Origin: Bradyrhizobium sp. WD16
Lineage (GTDB): Bacteria > Pseudomonadota > Alphaproteobacteria > Rhizobiales > Xanthobacteraceae
DNA: 64,000 nucleotides
NCBI RefSeq assembly: GCF_024181725.1
Contig: NZ_CP028908.1
Span: 5,321,501 to 5,385,500 of the forward strand
Reading direction: 5' to 3'
In this document: piece by piece, positions 56,376 through 64,000 of the stretch
Layout: every line of letters starts with the position of its first letter
How positions within the stretch are numbered: the stretch's first letter is position 1
The notes under the pieces: model-generated
The model's database searches: none
What the model saw: the letters and a program-made list of their open reading frames with translations, nothing else
Told to the model about the DNA's origin: nothing
Made by a program: the position numbers and the translations under genes

Positions 56376-58736
56376 TCATTTCTCAGGGGCAAGAGCGAGC
56401 GCGGCTTCCCCCGCGCGCACCGTCAACGCGCGCTTCGCACCAAGCTGCCTGACGGCGATGCGGTCGTAGGCCGGGCGATAGCTGCCGTCGCTCCGCGCGG
56501 TGAGCTCCAGCGAGCCGGCGATGGGCCGAAGCTGAAATGTGAGGTGAAGGGCGTTGGCGCGCCAATCGGCGGTCTCGCCGTCATCTTCGAACAATTCGCC
56601 GGCCGACTGTTCCACCGGCTCGCCGAAAACGAGCAGCGTGCGTCTCTCGCACGTGTCTGCGGTGGCACCGCGCGATGCCTCGGCGATCGGAATCATGGCG
56701 CCGGCGCGGGCGAAGATCGGCAGACGTCCGAGCGGCGCCGTCACCGTGACGACCGAGCCGCCGTCGAAATGCGTGCCATCATGCCAATCGTACCACCCGC
56801 CCGGGTGAATGGGCAGGCGGACGCTGCGCCGGGTGGCGCCCTCCTCCAGCACCGGCGCGACCAGCAGGTCCGGCCCCAGCATGAAGGCATCGTCGATGAC
56901 GCCGGCCGCGCCGTCCTGCGGAAAGTCCCAGAACACCGGACGGATGGCCGGCTCGTTGTCGCAGCTCGCACGCCACATCCGGGTATAGAGATAGGGCATC
57001 AGCGTATAACGCAGAGCAATTGCCGCCCGAACCTGCGGCAGCACGGACTCGTGCATCCACGGCAGGTTGACGGTGCCATCCTCCTTCCAGGAGTTCATCA
57101 CCATGCGGGGCCACAGCGCACAGAATTCGACGAAACGACAGAACAGTTCCGGCGTCGGGCTCGGTCCGTGGAAACCGCCGACATCGTGGCCGACATTGAA
57201 CAACCCGGACAGGCTCATGTTGAGACCCTGCGTCAGGTTGAAGCGCAGTGTCTTCCATGCGGTCTCGTTGTCTCCCGACCAGGTCTGGCCGTAGCGGGCG
57301 AGCCCGGCCGGTCCGCCGCGAGTGACGACATAGGGTCGCTTGTGCGGTGACCATCGCGACTGGGTCTCGAAGGCGAGTTTGGTCATCAGCAGCGGCTGCG
57401 CCGACCGCGCCAGACTCTGGGCAAACGGTCGCCCATCCCCGGCGCAGACCGCATCCTCGTCCCATATCTCGAACTCGTTGTTGTCGTTCCACACTGCGAC
57501 GACGCCGTGATCGAGCAGCGCGCTCTCTATTCCCGTCTGCCACCACAGCCGGCCGGCGGGATTGGTGAAGTCGACGTGATAGCCGAGGCCGTCCCAAAAT
57601 TGCGCCACCGCCGGCGCCCCGGTCACGCCATCCTTCACCAGGAGGCCCTTCTCCAGCGCTTCGCCAAGCCGCGGATGATCGTCCAGCAGGCAGGGTTTGA
57701 TATTGGCAACCGGGCGGATCCCGGCCGCCGTCAATCGCGCCATGGTCGCAGATGGTTCGGGAAACTTGTCGCGGTTCCAGTTGAAGACGTAACGCCGCGC
57801 ACCGATCGAGGTGTAACCGGAGCCGAAATGGAAGCTGTCGCAGACGATGTCGTGGCGACGGCACTCAGTGACGAACTCGGCAATGCGCCGGTCGGCATCG
57901 GGCGCGTCGGCAATCGCCATGGACGTGCAGCCGAATCCGAACGACCAGCGCGGGGCAAAGGCCTGTCCTCCCGTCATCCACGAGAAGCGGCGCACGACGT
58001 CCCCGGCGCCGGCGCCGGCCAGCACATAATAATCCAGGTCGCCGTCATCGGCGCGATAGGAGCGGAACAGGCCGTGGTAATTGTCGATGGTACAGCCGAA
58101 ATCGACCGAACCGGTGGCAAGATTGTCGTAGAACAGGCCGTGGGCGCCATGCGGACCGTCGACCAGGAAGAACGGCAGCATCTTGTACAGCGGATCGCTC
58201 AACTCCGCATCGAAGCCGCAGGGATCGACGGCGTCGATGGCAAAACGCCGTCCGGTGCGATCGAGCGGCCCGGCCTTGTCGCCGAGACCGTAATGCCGCT
58301 CCGCAGGATCACGCGCCATGAAATGTGCGACGGCCGAGGTCTTGTTCGAGAGAAAATAAGCCTGTGTCGACCGGTCGCGAAGGAACGGCACCGCATCGCC
58401 GTCACGACGCCAGGCGATCGCAAACGGCGCCAGCGTCACTTCCGCGCTCAGGCCAGCGGCGGAGACGACAACGGTCGTCGCGGTCTCCTCGACGGCGATC
58501 TCCGGATTGGCGAAGCCAGTCAGGTCGTCGCGCGGCCGTCCTTCATAGGGCGGCTCCGCCCCGCCCGGCGCCACCGACCAGCCGCGATCGAGGCGATAGC
58601 CATTGCGGCGTCGCAGTGTCACCCGGCCGACATCATGCTCGAGGATGCGCAGCGCGATCGTCGCGCCCTCGCCGACCTCGAACACGGCGGCTCCGCCGTC
58701 GCGGCCGCAATAGCGCCCGCGGATCAACGCCTTCAT
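56376..58736 (-). CDS. Glycoside hydrolase family 31 (alpha-glucosidase/alpha-xylosidase type)
   Basis: This is a 786-residue GH31 enzyme. The nucleophile Asp418 is in VVAVWNDNNEFEIWDED and the acid/base Asp489 in QTWSGDNETAWKTL. N-terminal beta-sandwich (YGLGDKAGPLDRTGRRFAID), catalytic barrel and C-terminal sheet domains are all present, and there is no signal peptide, so it is probably cytoplasmic. It hydrolyses alpha-linked sugars taken up by the ABC importer, whose ATPase gene lies six bases upstream; together they form one operon. Substrate may be an alpha-glucoside, xyloside or related. Confidence 0.92.
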   Translation of the reverse strand: MKALIRGRYCGRDGGAAVFEVGEGATIALRILEHDVGRVTLRRRNGYRLDRGWSVAPGGAEPPYEGRPRDDLTGFANPEIAVEETATTVVVSAAGLSAEVTLAPFAIAWRRDGDAVPFLRDRSTQAYFLSNKTSAVAHFMARDPAERHYGLGDKAGPLDRTGRRFAIDAVDPCGFDAELSDPLYKMLPFFLVDGPHGAHGLFYDNLATGSVDFGCTIDNYHGLFRSYRADDGDLDYYVLAGAGAGDVVRRFSWMTGGQAFAPRWSFGFGCTSMAIADAPDADRRIAEFVTECRRHDIVCDSFHFGSGYTSIGARRYVFNWNRDKFPEPSATMARLTAAGIRPVANIKPCLLDDHPRLGEALEKGLLVKDGVTGAPAVAQFWDGLGYHVDFTNPAGRLWWQTGIESALLDHGVVAVWNDNNEFEIWDEDAVCAGDGRPFAQSLARSAQPLLMTKLAFETQSRWSPHKRPYVVTRGGPAGLARYGQTWSGDNETAWKTLRFNLTQGLNMSLSGLFNVGHDVGGFHGPSPTPELFCRFVEFCALWPRMVMNSWKEDGTVNLPWMHESVLPQVRAAIALRYTLMPYLYTRMWRASCDNEPAIRPVFWDFPQDGAAGVIDDAFMLGPDLLVAPVLEEGATRRSVRLPIHPGGWYDWHDGTHFDGGSVVTVTAPLGRLPIFARAGAMIPIAEASRGATADTCERRTLLVFGEPVEQSAGELFEDDGETADWRANALHLTFQLRPIAGSLELTARSDGSYRPAYDRIAVRQLGAKRALTVRAGEAALALAPEK

Positions 58737-58742
58737 CTGTCC

Positions 58743-59843
58743 TCACTCCATGGCTGTGCGACGATGCGGATCGCGGTCCTGCCGGACCGCATTGCCATCC
58801 GCATCGAACAGGTGAAGATCGCTCCGTCGCAGACGCACCGGCAGACGATCCCCCCGCCCGAACGACGTCTGACCCTCCTGGCGCACCGTGATCTGCGGCA
58901 ATCCCGGCGCGGAGCAGTAGAGATACGTCTCTCCTCCCAGGTGCTCGACGAGATCGACGGCAAGCGAGAAATCGGCCTCGTGATCGGTCACATCGAGATG
59001 TTCAGGCCGTATGCCGAGCGTCGCCGCGCTGCCCGGCGGCAATGCCGGGGCCGGCACCGCCACCGTCGGCCCGGTCTCGCCAAGGCACAGCGCGTCGGCA
59101 GCAATGACGCGCGACGGCAGCAGATTCATGCGCGGCGAGCCGATGAAGCCGGCGACGAACAGATTGTCCGGCCGGTTATAGAGATCAAGCGGCGTTCCGA
59201 CCTGTTCGATACGCCCGCCCTTGAGCACGACGATGCGGTCCGCCAGCGTCATCGCCTCGACCTGATCGTGGGTTACGTAGACCATGGTGCCGCCGATCTC
59301 GGCATGCAGGGCGGCCAGTTCCTTGCGGGTCGCGACGCGCAGCTCGGCGTCGAGATTCGACAGCGGCTCGTCGAACAGGAATATCTTCGGATCCCGGACA
59401 ATGGCGCGCCCGATGGCGACACGCTGGCGCTGGCCGCCCGACAAGGCCTTCGGCTTGCGGTCGAGATAGTCGTCGAGGCGCAGCATAACGGCCGCACGCT
59501 GCACCCTCGCGTCGATCTCCGCGCGCGGCAACCCGATGTTCTCGAGAGCGAAAGCCATGTTCTTGTAGACGCTCATATGCGGATAGAGCGCATAGGACTG
59601 GAACACCATCGCAAGACCACGGTCGGACGCCGCCGCACGCGTCATATCGACGCCATCGATGGCGATCTCGCCTTCGCTGACTTCCTCAAGTCCGGCGATG
59701 ATGCGCAGCAGCGTCGACTTGCCGCAGCCGGAAGGACCGACGAAGACGACGAATTCGCCGTCCGCGACAGCCAGATCAATGCCGTGGATCACGGCGATCG
59801 ATCCAAAGGATTTGCGGACGCCCTTCAGGGTCAGCGCCGCCAT
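58743..59843 (-). CDS. Sugar ABC transporter ATPase (MalK/UgpC family)
   Basis: This is a 366-residue CUT1 ATPase. Walker A GPSGCGKST, Q-loop FQSYALYPHMSV, signature LSGGQRQRVAIGRA, Walker B IFLFDEPLSNLD and H-loop VTHDQ are all intact; the C-terminal TOBE/OB domain (GIRPEHLDV) is of the regulatory MalK kind. It powers the two permeases encoded upstream. It is also the only CUT1-type ATPase in the window and could in principle serve the ATPase-less importer at 12478-15681. Confidence 0.95.
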   Translation of the reverse strand: MAALTLKGVRKSFGSIAVIHGIDLAVADGEFVVFVGPSGCGKSTLLRIIAGLEEVSEGEIAIDGVDMTRAAASDRGLAMVFQSYALYPHMSVYKNMAFALENIGLPRAEIDARVQRAAVMLRLDDYLDRKPKALSGGQRQRVAIGRAIVRDPKIFLFDEPLSNLDAELRVATRKELAALHAEIGGTMVYVTHDQVEAMTLADRIVVLKGGRIEQVGTPLDLYNRPDNLFVAGFIGSPRMNLLPSRVIAADALCLGETGPTVAVPAPALPPGSAATLGIRPEHLDVTDHEADFSLAVDLVEHLGGETYLYCSAPGLPQITVRQEGQTSFGRGDRLPVRLRRSDLHLFDADGNAVRQDRDPHRRTAME

Positions 59844-59859
59844 GACCAGTGCCCTGCGA

Positions 59860-60909
59860 TCATTTCATTCCCGTATTAGCGATACCGGTGGCGATGAAGC
59901 GCTGCAGAACGACGAAGACCATCGCCACCGGAAACAGCGAGACCACCGTCATCGCCAGAAGATAGTTCCACTGGGTCTGCAACTCACCCTGAAAGGCGTT
60001 GAGACCGATCTGCAGCGTGAATGACTCGGTCTTGGTCAGCACGGCGAGCGGCCACAGGAATTCGTTCCATCGCCACATGATGGAGAAGATGGCGAGCACC
60101 GCGAGCGCCGGTGTCGCGAGCGGCATCACGATTCGCCAGTAGATCTGCCATTCGGACGCCTTGTCCATGCGCGCTGCCTCGACAAGATCGCGCGGCAGCG
60201 TCAGCATGTATTGGCGCAGCAGGAAGACCCCCGTCGGCGTCGCAGCGCCGGGCAGGATCACCGCCCACAGCGAGTTGACGAGACCGAGCTTGGCGATGAC
60301 GAGGTACGCAGGCACCAGGATGATGGTGATCGGAATCATCAAGGTTCCGATCACCATCAGCATGGCCGTGGTCTTGCCCCTGAATTCGTAGATCGACAGC
60401 GCATAGGCCGCCATCGAGTTGATCACCAGGGTGATCAAGGTGGCGACCAATGTGACGAAGACCGAATTGGACAGATAGCGGGCGAAGGCGAAGCGCTGCA
60501 GCGGTTCGGTGTAATTCTCCGTCGCCAGCGCCACGCGCCGCACCGGCGCGAGCTTGTTGACCGGCACACGAACCTGTTGCTTCGGATCCCCTGGGTCGAC
60601 CATGTGAGCGATCAGGCCGATGCGCCGCGCCTGGGCAAGCACGCGGTGCGAACCGTCATCCATGGTTGCGGAAAACAGCGGCAACGGCTGGGCGAAGCCC
60701 TGGACGGCCGTTTCCTGCTGGGCCACCGGCAACAGCGAGGGCGGAAATTCGATCAGGCTCGCTTGCGTCTTGTACGACGAGAGCACAAGCCAGGCGACCG
60801 GGCCGAACATCAGGACGACCCCGAGCGCGAGATAGGCATAGGCCGCGACATCGGTCCAGTGCCAGCGCCCCGCATGCCGACGCGCGCGAAGGAACAGGAA
60901 CCGGCTCAT
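59860..60909 (-). CDS. Sugar-type ABC transporter permease (MalG family)
   Basis: This is a 349-residue permease with six membrane segments and the coupling loop LVEAARMDKASEWQIYWRIV. It has an insertion of about 60 residues between the first and second segments (PVAQQETAVQGFAQPLPLFS and onward), which is longer than most MalG proteins and should face the periplasm. Its start overlaps the stop of the MalF-type gene by four bases. Confidence 0.9.
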   Translation of the reverse strand: MSRFLFLRARRHAGRWHWTDVAAYAYLALGVVLMFGPVAWLVLSSYKTQASLIEFPPSLLPVAQQETAVQGFAQPLPLFSATMDDGSHRVLAQARRIGLIAHMVDPGDPKQQVRVPVNKLAPVRRVALATENYTEPLQRFAFARYLSNSVFVTLVATLITLVINSMAAYALSIYEFRGKTTAMLMVIGTLMIPITIILVPAYLVIAKLGLVNSLWAVILPGAATPTGVFLLRQYMLTLPRDLVEAARMDKASEWQIYWRIVMPLATPALAVLAIFSIMWRWNEFLWPLAVLTKTESFTLQIGLNAFQGELQTQWNYLLAMTVVSLFPVAMVFVVLQRFIATGIANTGMK

Positions 60910-61961
60910 GACGCGCTCCGCCGCCTGGTTGCGGCGAGCTGCAGCAGCGTCAGCACGAACAGGACGACGCCGAGCGCCACCGACGCCGCGGCCGCCAATC
61001 CGAAATTCTGCACCTGGCTGGCGAACGCCGTTTCGTAAATGTACTGGACGATCATCAAAGTCGATGTTCCCGGCCCGCCGCCGGTCAGCACGAAAACCTC
61101 ATCAAACGTCTGCACGCCGCGGATCAGGGCCAGAACGATAACGACAACAAGGCTCGGCCAGAGCAATGGAAGGGTGATCCGCCGGAACACCCGCCAGCGC
61201 GGCGTCGCATCCATCTGCGCCGCCTCATAGAGGTCCGCCGGGATCGCCTGCAGGCCGGCGAGCAGGATCAGCGTGTAGAATCCCATGTGCGCCCAGACGC
61301 TGACGAACACCGACCAGAACATCGCCCAGCCCGGGTCGACGAAATAGAGGATCTTGTGGCCGCCAAGCGTGGTGAGGCCTGCATTCAGCAAGCCGTCGCG
61401 CTGCAGGATCCACTTCCACACCAGGGCGACCACGACCGGCGACAGCAGCACCGGAAAGAAATAGACGGCGCGGAAGAATCCCCTGGCCCGGATCCGCATG
61501 TTGAGAACGACCGCTGTGGTGAGCGAGAACGCCACCATGGCTACCAGCTGAAACGCGGTGAAGCGCAGCGTGTTGGCAACGCCGCGCCAGAAATGGTCCT
61601 CGCGGCAGGACGCGGGATCGAGGTAGGAGCCGCAGTCGAACAGATAGCGATATTGGCCGGCGCCAACATAGGGGCGATCGGATAGGAACAGCGCTTCGCC
61701 GCCCGTAACCGAGAACACGACATTGATGACGAGGGGAGCGAAGACGAAGAGCGAAAAGAACGCGAAATTCGGCAGCAGGAAGACATAGGCCATCCGCCGC
61801 TCACCAATCAGCCGCTGCAGAGTGCGCATCGGAACATCGACGAGCCGCGCGAGGCCGCCGACGACGATGTCCAACACTGTGCCGCCGAGCCGGCCGAGCA
61901 CCGGCAGATGCAGCGCTGAGCCCACCACCGTTGACTGCTCCTCTGAAGACGCGTTGGTCAT
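60906..61961 (-). CDS. Sugar-type ABC transporter permease (MalF family)
   Basis: This is a 351-residue permease. The coupling loop is LYEAAQMDATPRWRVFRRIT. A periplasmic insert near residues 90-130 (FDCGSYLDPASCREDHFWRG) contains two Cys that may form a disulfide. The gene starts 21 bp after the stop of the binding-protein gene and overlaps the MalG-type gene. Confidence 0.9.
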   Translation of the reverse strand: MTNASSEEQSTVVGSALHLPVLGRLGGTVLDIVVGGLARLVDVPMRTLQRLIGERRMAYVFLLPNFAFFSLFVFAPLVINVVFSVTGGEALFLSDRPYVGAGQYRYLFDCGSYLDPASCREDHFWRGVANTLRFTAFQLVAMVAFSLTTAVVLNMRIRARGFFRAVYFFPVLLSPVVVALVWKWILQRDGLLNAGLTTLGGHKILYFVDPGWAMFWSVFVSVWAHMGFYTLILLAGLQAIPADLYEAAQMDATPRWRVFRRITLPLLWPSLVVVIVLALIRGVQTFDEVFVLTGGGPGTSTLMIVQYIYETAFASQVQNFGLAAAASVALGVVLFVLTLLQLAATRRRSAS

Positions 61962-61982
61962 GACGTGGAAGCCGCCGGACGC

Positions 61983-63290
61983 CTATTTGCCGCGTTCGGC
62001 GATCTGCTGCGCGACATCGCTCGCGATCCGCTTATAGGCTTCGTCGAGGGCGATCTCCCCGGATACCGCCTGGCCGATACGGCTGATCACGGCGTTGAAG
62101 ATGACGCGGCTGGCCGGATAGCCCTGGAGTTGATTGGCAGCCGGCGCGAGCTGGGCGACGCTGTCGCTGAACACCTTGAGCGCCGCCTTCGCTGCGGGCG
62201 ACGCGCCCTTGTAGTCCAGGCCCCGCCTGGCAAGGCCGATGTGACCCGGCACGAACAGCGAGCGCGCGTAGAATTCGGCGACGACGTCTTCGCTGGCGAG
62301 ATAGTCGAGCACGCGGGCGACCTCGGCGGGATGTTTGGTCGACTTGATGCCGACCAGCGCCGCACCGCCGGGCATTCCGGAGCAGTTCGCCGGTCCGCAC
62401 GGCGTCGGCACTGCGACCCAATCGAAATCAGTGCCGATCGTCTTGTCGAACTGGCCGATCTGCCAGGACCCCGACTCGTACATGACGACCTGGGCGTTCT
62501 TGAATTCCTCATTGGCGCCGCGATAGGCCGCGCCTGCCACGACTCCCCACAACTCCTTCGACATCACGCCGCCGTTGTGCCAGTCATAGATGAGCTGCGC
62601 GGCCCGCCTGAAACCGTCATCAACGACCGCCGGCTCTCCCTTCGGATTGAAGACAGTCGCGCCTTGCGAGATCGCGAGGCCGAAGAAGCGGTGACCGGAA
62701 CGGTCGAACGCGATCGGAAACGGCACCTGGACCTTGGCCGCGACCTCCTTCGTCGCACTGGCCCAGTCTTCCCAAGTTGCCTTCGCGCCAGGCATCGTCA
62801 CGCCCGCCTGCTCGAACAAGGTCTTGTTGACGAAGGGGCCGGTGATCGTGAGCTGCGTCATGAAGCCGGGGATCGAGGTCGTATCGCCCGGCACGCGCAT
62901 CCATTGCAGGAACGGTCCGTAATTCGCCTCCCAATAGGCGGCGTCCTTCAGATAGGGACGCAGGTCGAGCATATAACGCGCGAGCCCACCCATATCGCCG
63001 ACCCGGGCGATATCCGGCCCCTGCCCCGATGCAAGCTGCACCGGCAGCGTCTCATTGATGGCCTTGAAGGGCACCTGATCGAGGGCGACGTGGATGTCCT
63101 TGTTGGACTCCTCGAACCGCTTGAGCAGGTCGGCGATGACCTCCCCCTCATTGCCGTCCGAATACCAGGTCATGCGCAGCGTCGTCTGCGCGTCGGCGCC
63201 CCAGGTCACCGGCGCACCACCACCAAACGCCGCCACAAGGCTCCCGGCCAATAGCGCCAGGGTCGGAGACCATCGCGTCCTTCTCATCAT
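61983..63290 (-). CDS. Extracellular solute-binding protein of sugar ABC importer
   Basis: This is a 435-residue family 1 binding protein. A signal peptide (WSPTLALLAGSLVAAFGGGA) ends near TWGADA; then TTLRMTWYSDGNEGEVIADL, LASGQGPDIARVGDMGGLAR and the hinge-type GGAALVGIKSTKHPAEVARV. The ATG pair at 63285-63290 follows GGAGGACGGA; I use 63290. It leads the operon SBP, MalF, MalG, MalK, GH31 and is divergent from a LacI regulator with a good operator between. Confidence 0.93.
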   Translation of the reverse strand: MMRRTRWSPTLALLAGSLVAAFGGGAPVTWGADAQTTLRMTWYSDGNEGEVIADLLKRFEESNKDIHVALDQVPFKAINETLPVQLASGQGPDIARVGDMGGLARYMLDLRPYLKDAAYWEANYGPFLQWMRVPGDTTSIPGFMTQLTITGPFVNKTLFEQAGVTMPGAKATWEDWASATKEVAAKVQVPFPIAFDRSGHRFFGLAISQGATVFNPKGEPAVVDDGFRRAAQLIYDWHNGGVMSKELWGVVAGAAYRGANEEFKNAQVVMYESGSWQIGQFDKTIGTDFDWVAVPTPCGPANCSGMPGGAALVGIKSTKHPAEVARVLDYLASEDVVAEFYARSLFVPGHIGLARRGLDYKGASPAAKAALKVFSDSVAQLAPAANQLQGYPASRVIFNAVISRIGQAVSGEIALDEAYKRIASDVAQQIAERGK

Positions 63291-63471
63291 TCCGTCCTCC
63301 CGGCAGTCCACTTGATCCTGTTTTCCGGACTTCGGATCGGCGCTGCCGCCCGGTCGCACCGGCAAGCGGTGTGACCACGACGACGCAACGGGTTCCGCGC
63401 CTGGCGAACTCCTCCCGATCCCGCAGCCGCCCCTTTTTGCCGAGAGCGTTAACCGCGACGAAATACAGCTT

Positions 63472-63485
63472 GGCAAACGTTTACC
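63472..63485. promoter_or_regulatory. LacI/GalR-type operator
   Basis: GGCAAACGTTTACC matches the LacI-family pattern GGxAAxCGxTTxCC around a central CG. It lies 182 bp before the binding-protein start and 73 bp before the LacI gene. Confidence 0.7.
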
Positions 63486-63557
63486 CACGCTGTCAATTGG
63501 GGATATTTCATTTTCACGCACCATCGGCTCTAAGAGCCAGGGCGGAGACTTGACCGC

Positions 63558-64000
63558 ATGAAAGACAGCAAACGAGGCTCGACAAGCGCGTCACTGGCGA
63601 CGGTCGCCGCGGCCACCGGCGTCTCGATCGCCACGGTGTCACGCATCGTCAATGGCGAAACCCGCCGCGCCTCGGCCGAGACGGTCGAACGAGTCCGCCA
63701 GGCCATCGAGGCGATCGGCTATCAGCCGAACCATGTCGGACGCACCCTGCGACGACGCGAAAGCCGCCTGGTAGCGATGCTGGCGCCTAATCTCGACAAC
63801 CCGGTGATGTCGGCGATTGCTGCCTCGACCGAAGCGGCGCTGCGGGCTGCCGGTTATGTCATGATCCTCTGTGATACGCACGACCAGCCTGAACTGCAGG
63901 ACGACTATCTCAATGCCATGCGCGCGCAGGTCGTCCGCGGCTATGTGATCGTCGCCAGCGTTGCGAGCCCTGTCCTGCAGGATTTCGTCAGCGATGGCGC
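63558..64000 (+). CDS. LacI-family transcriptional regulator (3' end outside window)
   Basis: The first 147 codons are present. The HTH (SLATVAAATGVSIATVSRIV) and hinge (AIGYQPNHVGRTLRRRESRL) are typical, and the start of the effector domain follows (VAMLAPNLDNPVMSAIAAST). The ATG at 63558 has GGCGGAG upstream. It is divergent from the GH31/ABC operon and is its likely repressor. Confidence 0.92.
   Translation, partial: MKDSKRGSTSASLATVAAATGVSIATVSRIVNGETRRASAETVERVRQAIEAIGYQPNHVGRTLRRRESRLVAMLAPNLDNPVMSAIAASTEAALRAAGYVMILCDTHDQPELQDDYLNAMRAQVVRGYVIVASVASPVLQDFVSDG

Noticed and set aside
57507-59879. 790-codon open frame antisense to the GH31 and ATPase genes
   Set aside because: It spans two well-defined minus-strand genes and their junction; composition is Arg/Gly/Ala-rich with no domain.

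Overview
The window is GC-rich, densely coded DNA from an alphaproteobacterium, most likely a Bradyrhizobium/Rhodopseudomonas-type member of the Hyphomicrobiales. The clues are codon use, gene families (MloK1-like channel, BKACE, Bug/Tct transport, many FCD-GntR, LysR and LacI regulators, PQQ synthesis) and a short intergenic repeat (27659-27725, degenerate copy at 3385-3451) that I recall from Bradyrhizobium-like genomes but could not check. No rRNA, tRNA, CRISPR, phage or transposase gene was seen.

Layout. 1-2720: mmsA with a divergent LysR gene, then a TetR gene. 2904-3737: a wrecked enoyl-CoA hydratase gene holding three palindromic repeats. 3884-12351: a FabF-like synthase, a DUF3307 protein, a DUF6537-like protein, two cyclic-nucleotide-binding membrane proteins (one a K+ channel), a GST, a DsbA-like isomerase, an FmdB-type zinc ribbon, a frameshifted RTX protein and several gene remnants. 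12478-16662: a sugar-type ABC importer without an ATPase, with a divergent FCD-GntR regulator. 16995-23045: an MFS carrier, a carboxylesterase, a LysR regulator and an outer-membrane barrel; the esterase lies between inverted composite repeats. 23379-27411: an HD-GYP protein, a broken RND adaptor, SlyX and an unusual PyrD-like enzyme. 27459-29096: the densest repeat region, with two small genes and a broken NTF2-like gene. 29125-32092: a homodimeric 2-oxoacid dehydrogenase E1 with a divergent Lrp regulator. 32094-37404: an intradiol dioxygenase-SDR-BKACE-MDR-cupin gene set with a divergent LacI regulator and a good LacI-type operator. 37447-48179: a chimeric Tct pseudogene, then a catabolic cluster (aminotransferase, FCD-GntR, FAD/Fe-S 2-hydroxyacid dehydrogenase, HbpS-like, CoA-transferase, crotonase, NTF2-like, IclR, aldo/keto reductase). 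48219-51680: pqqABCDE, including a 29-residue pqqA. 52075-54990: two oxidoreductases with Tat-like signals around a nucleotide-carrier-like membrane protein. 55497-64000: a LigK/RraA-like aldolase, then a GH31 glycosidase with a complete ABC sugar importer and a LacI regulator that runs off the right edge.

The most unusual feature is a set of 75-79 bp palindromic repeats whose ends read CTAGTG...CACTAG. At least four families (A-D) share these ends, and three of them also share a loop motif (GCTYGCNGCAAW), but their stems are unrelated in sequence and are each self-complementary. They abut by sharing one CTAG or are joined by conserved 13-14 bp spacers in fixed order (D-spacer-B; spacer-C), and they sit in or at the ends of broken genes, several of which now stop at the TAG of CTAG. 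This looks like a mosaic, REP/BIME-like mobile repeat system with no mobilising enzyme in the window.

Metabolically the window is a collection of separately regulated catabolic operons (aromatic ring cleavage, 2-hydroxy and 2-oxo acids, acyl-CoA, sugars), each with its own divergent regulator, plus PQQ cofactor synthesis.
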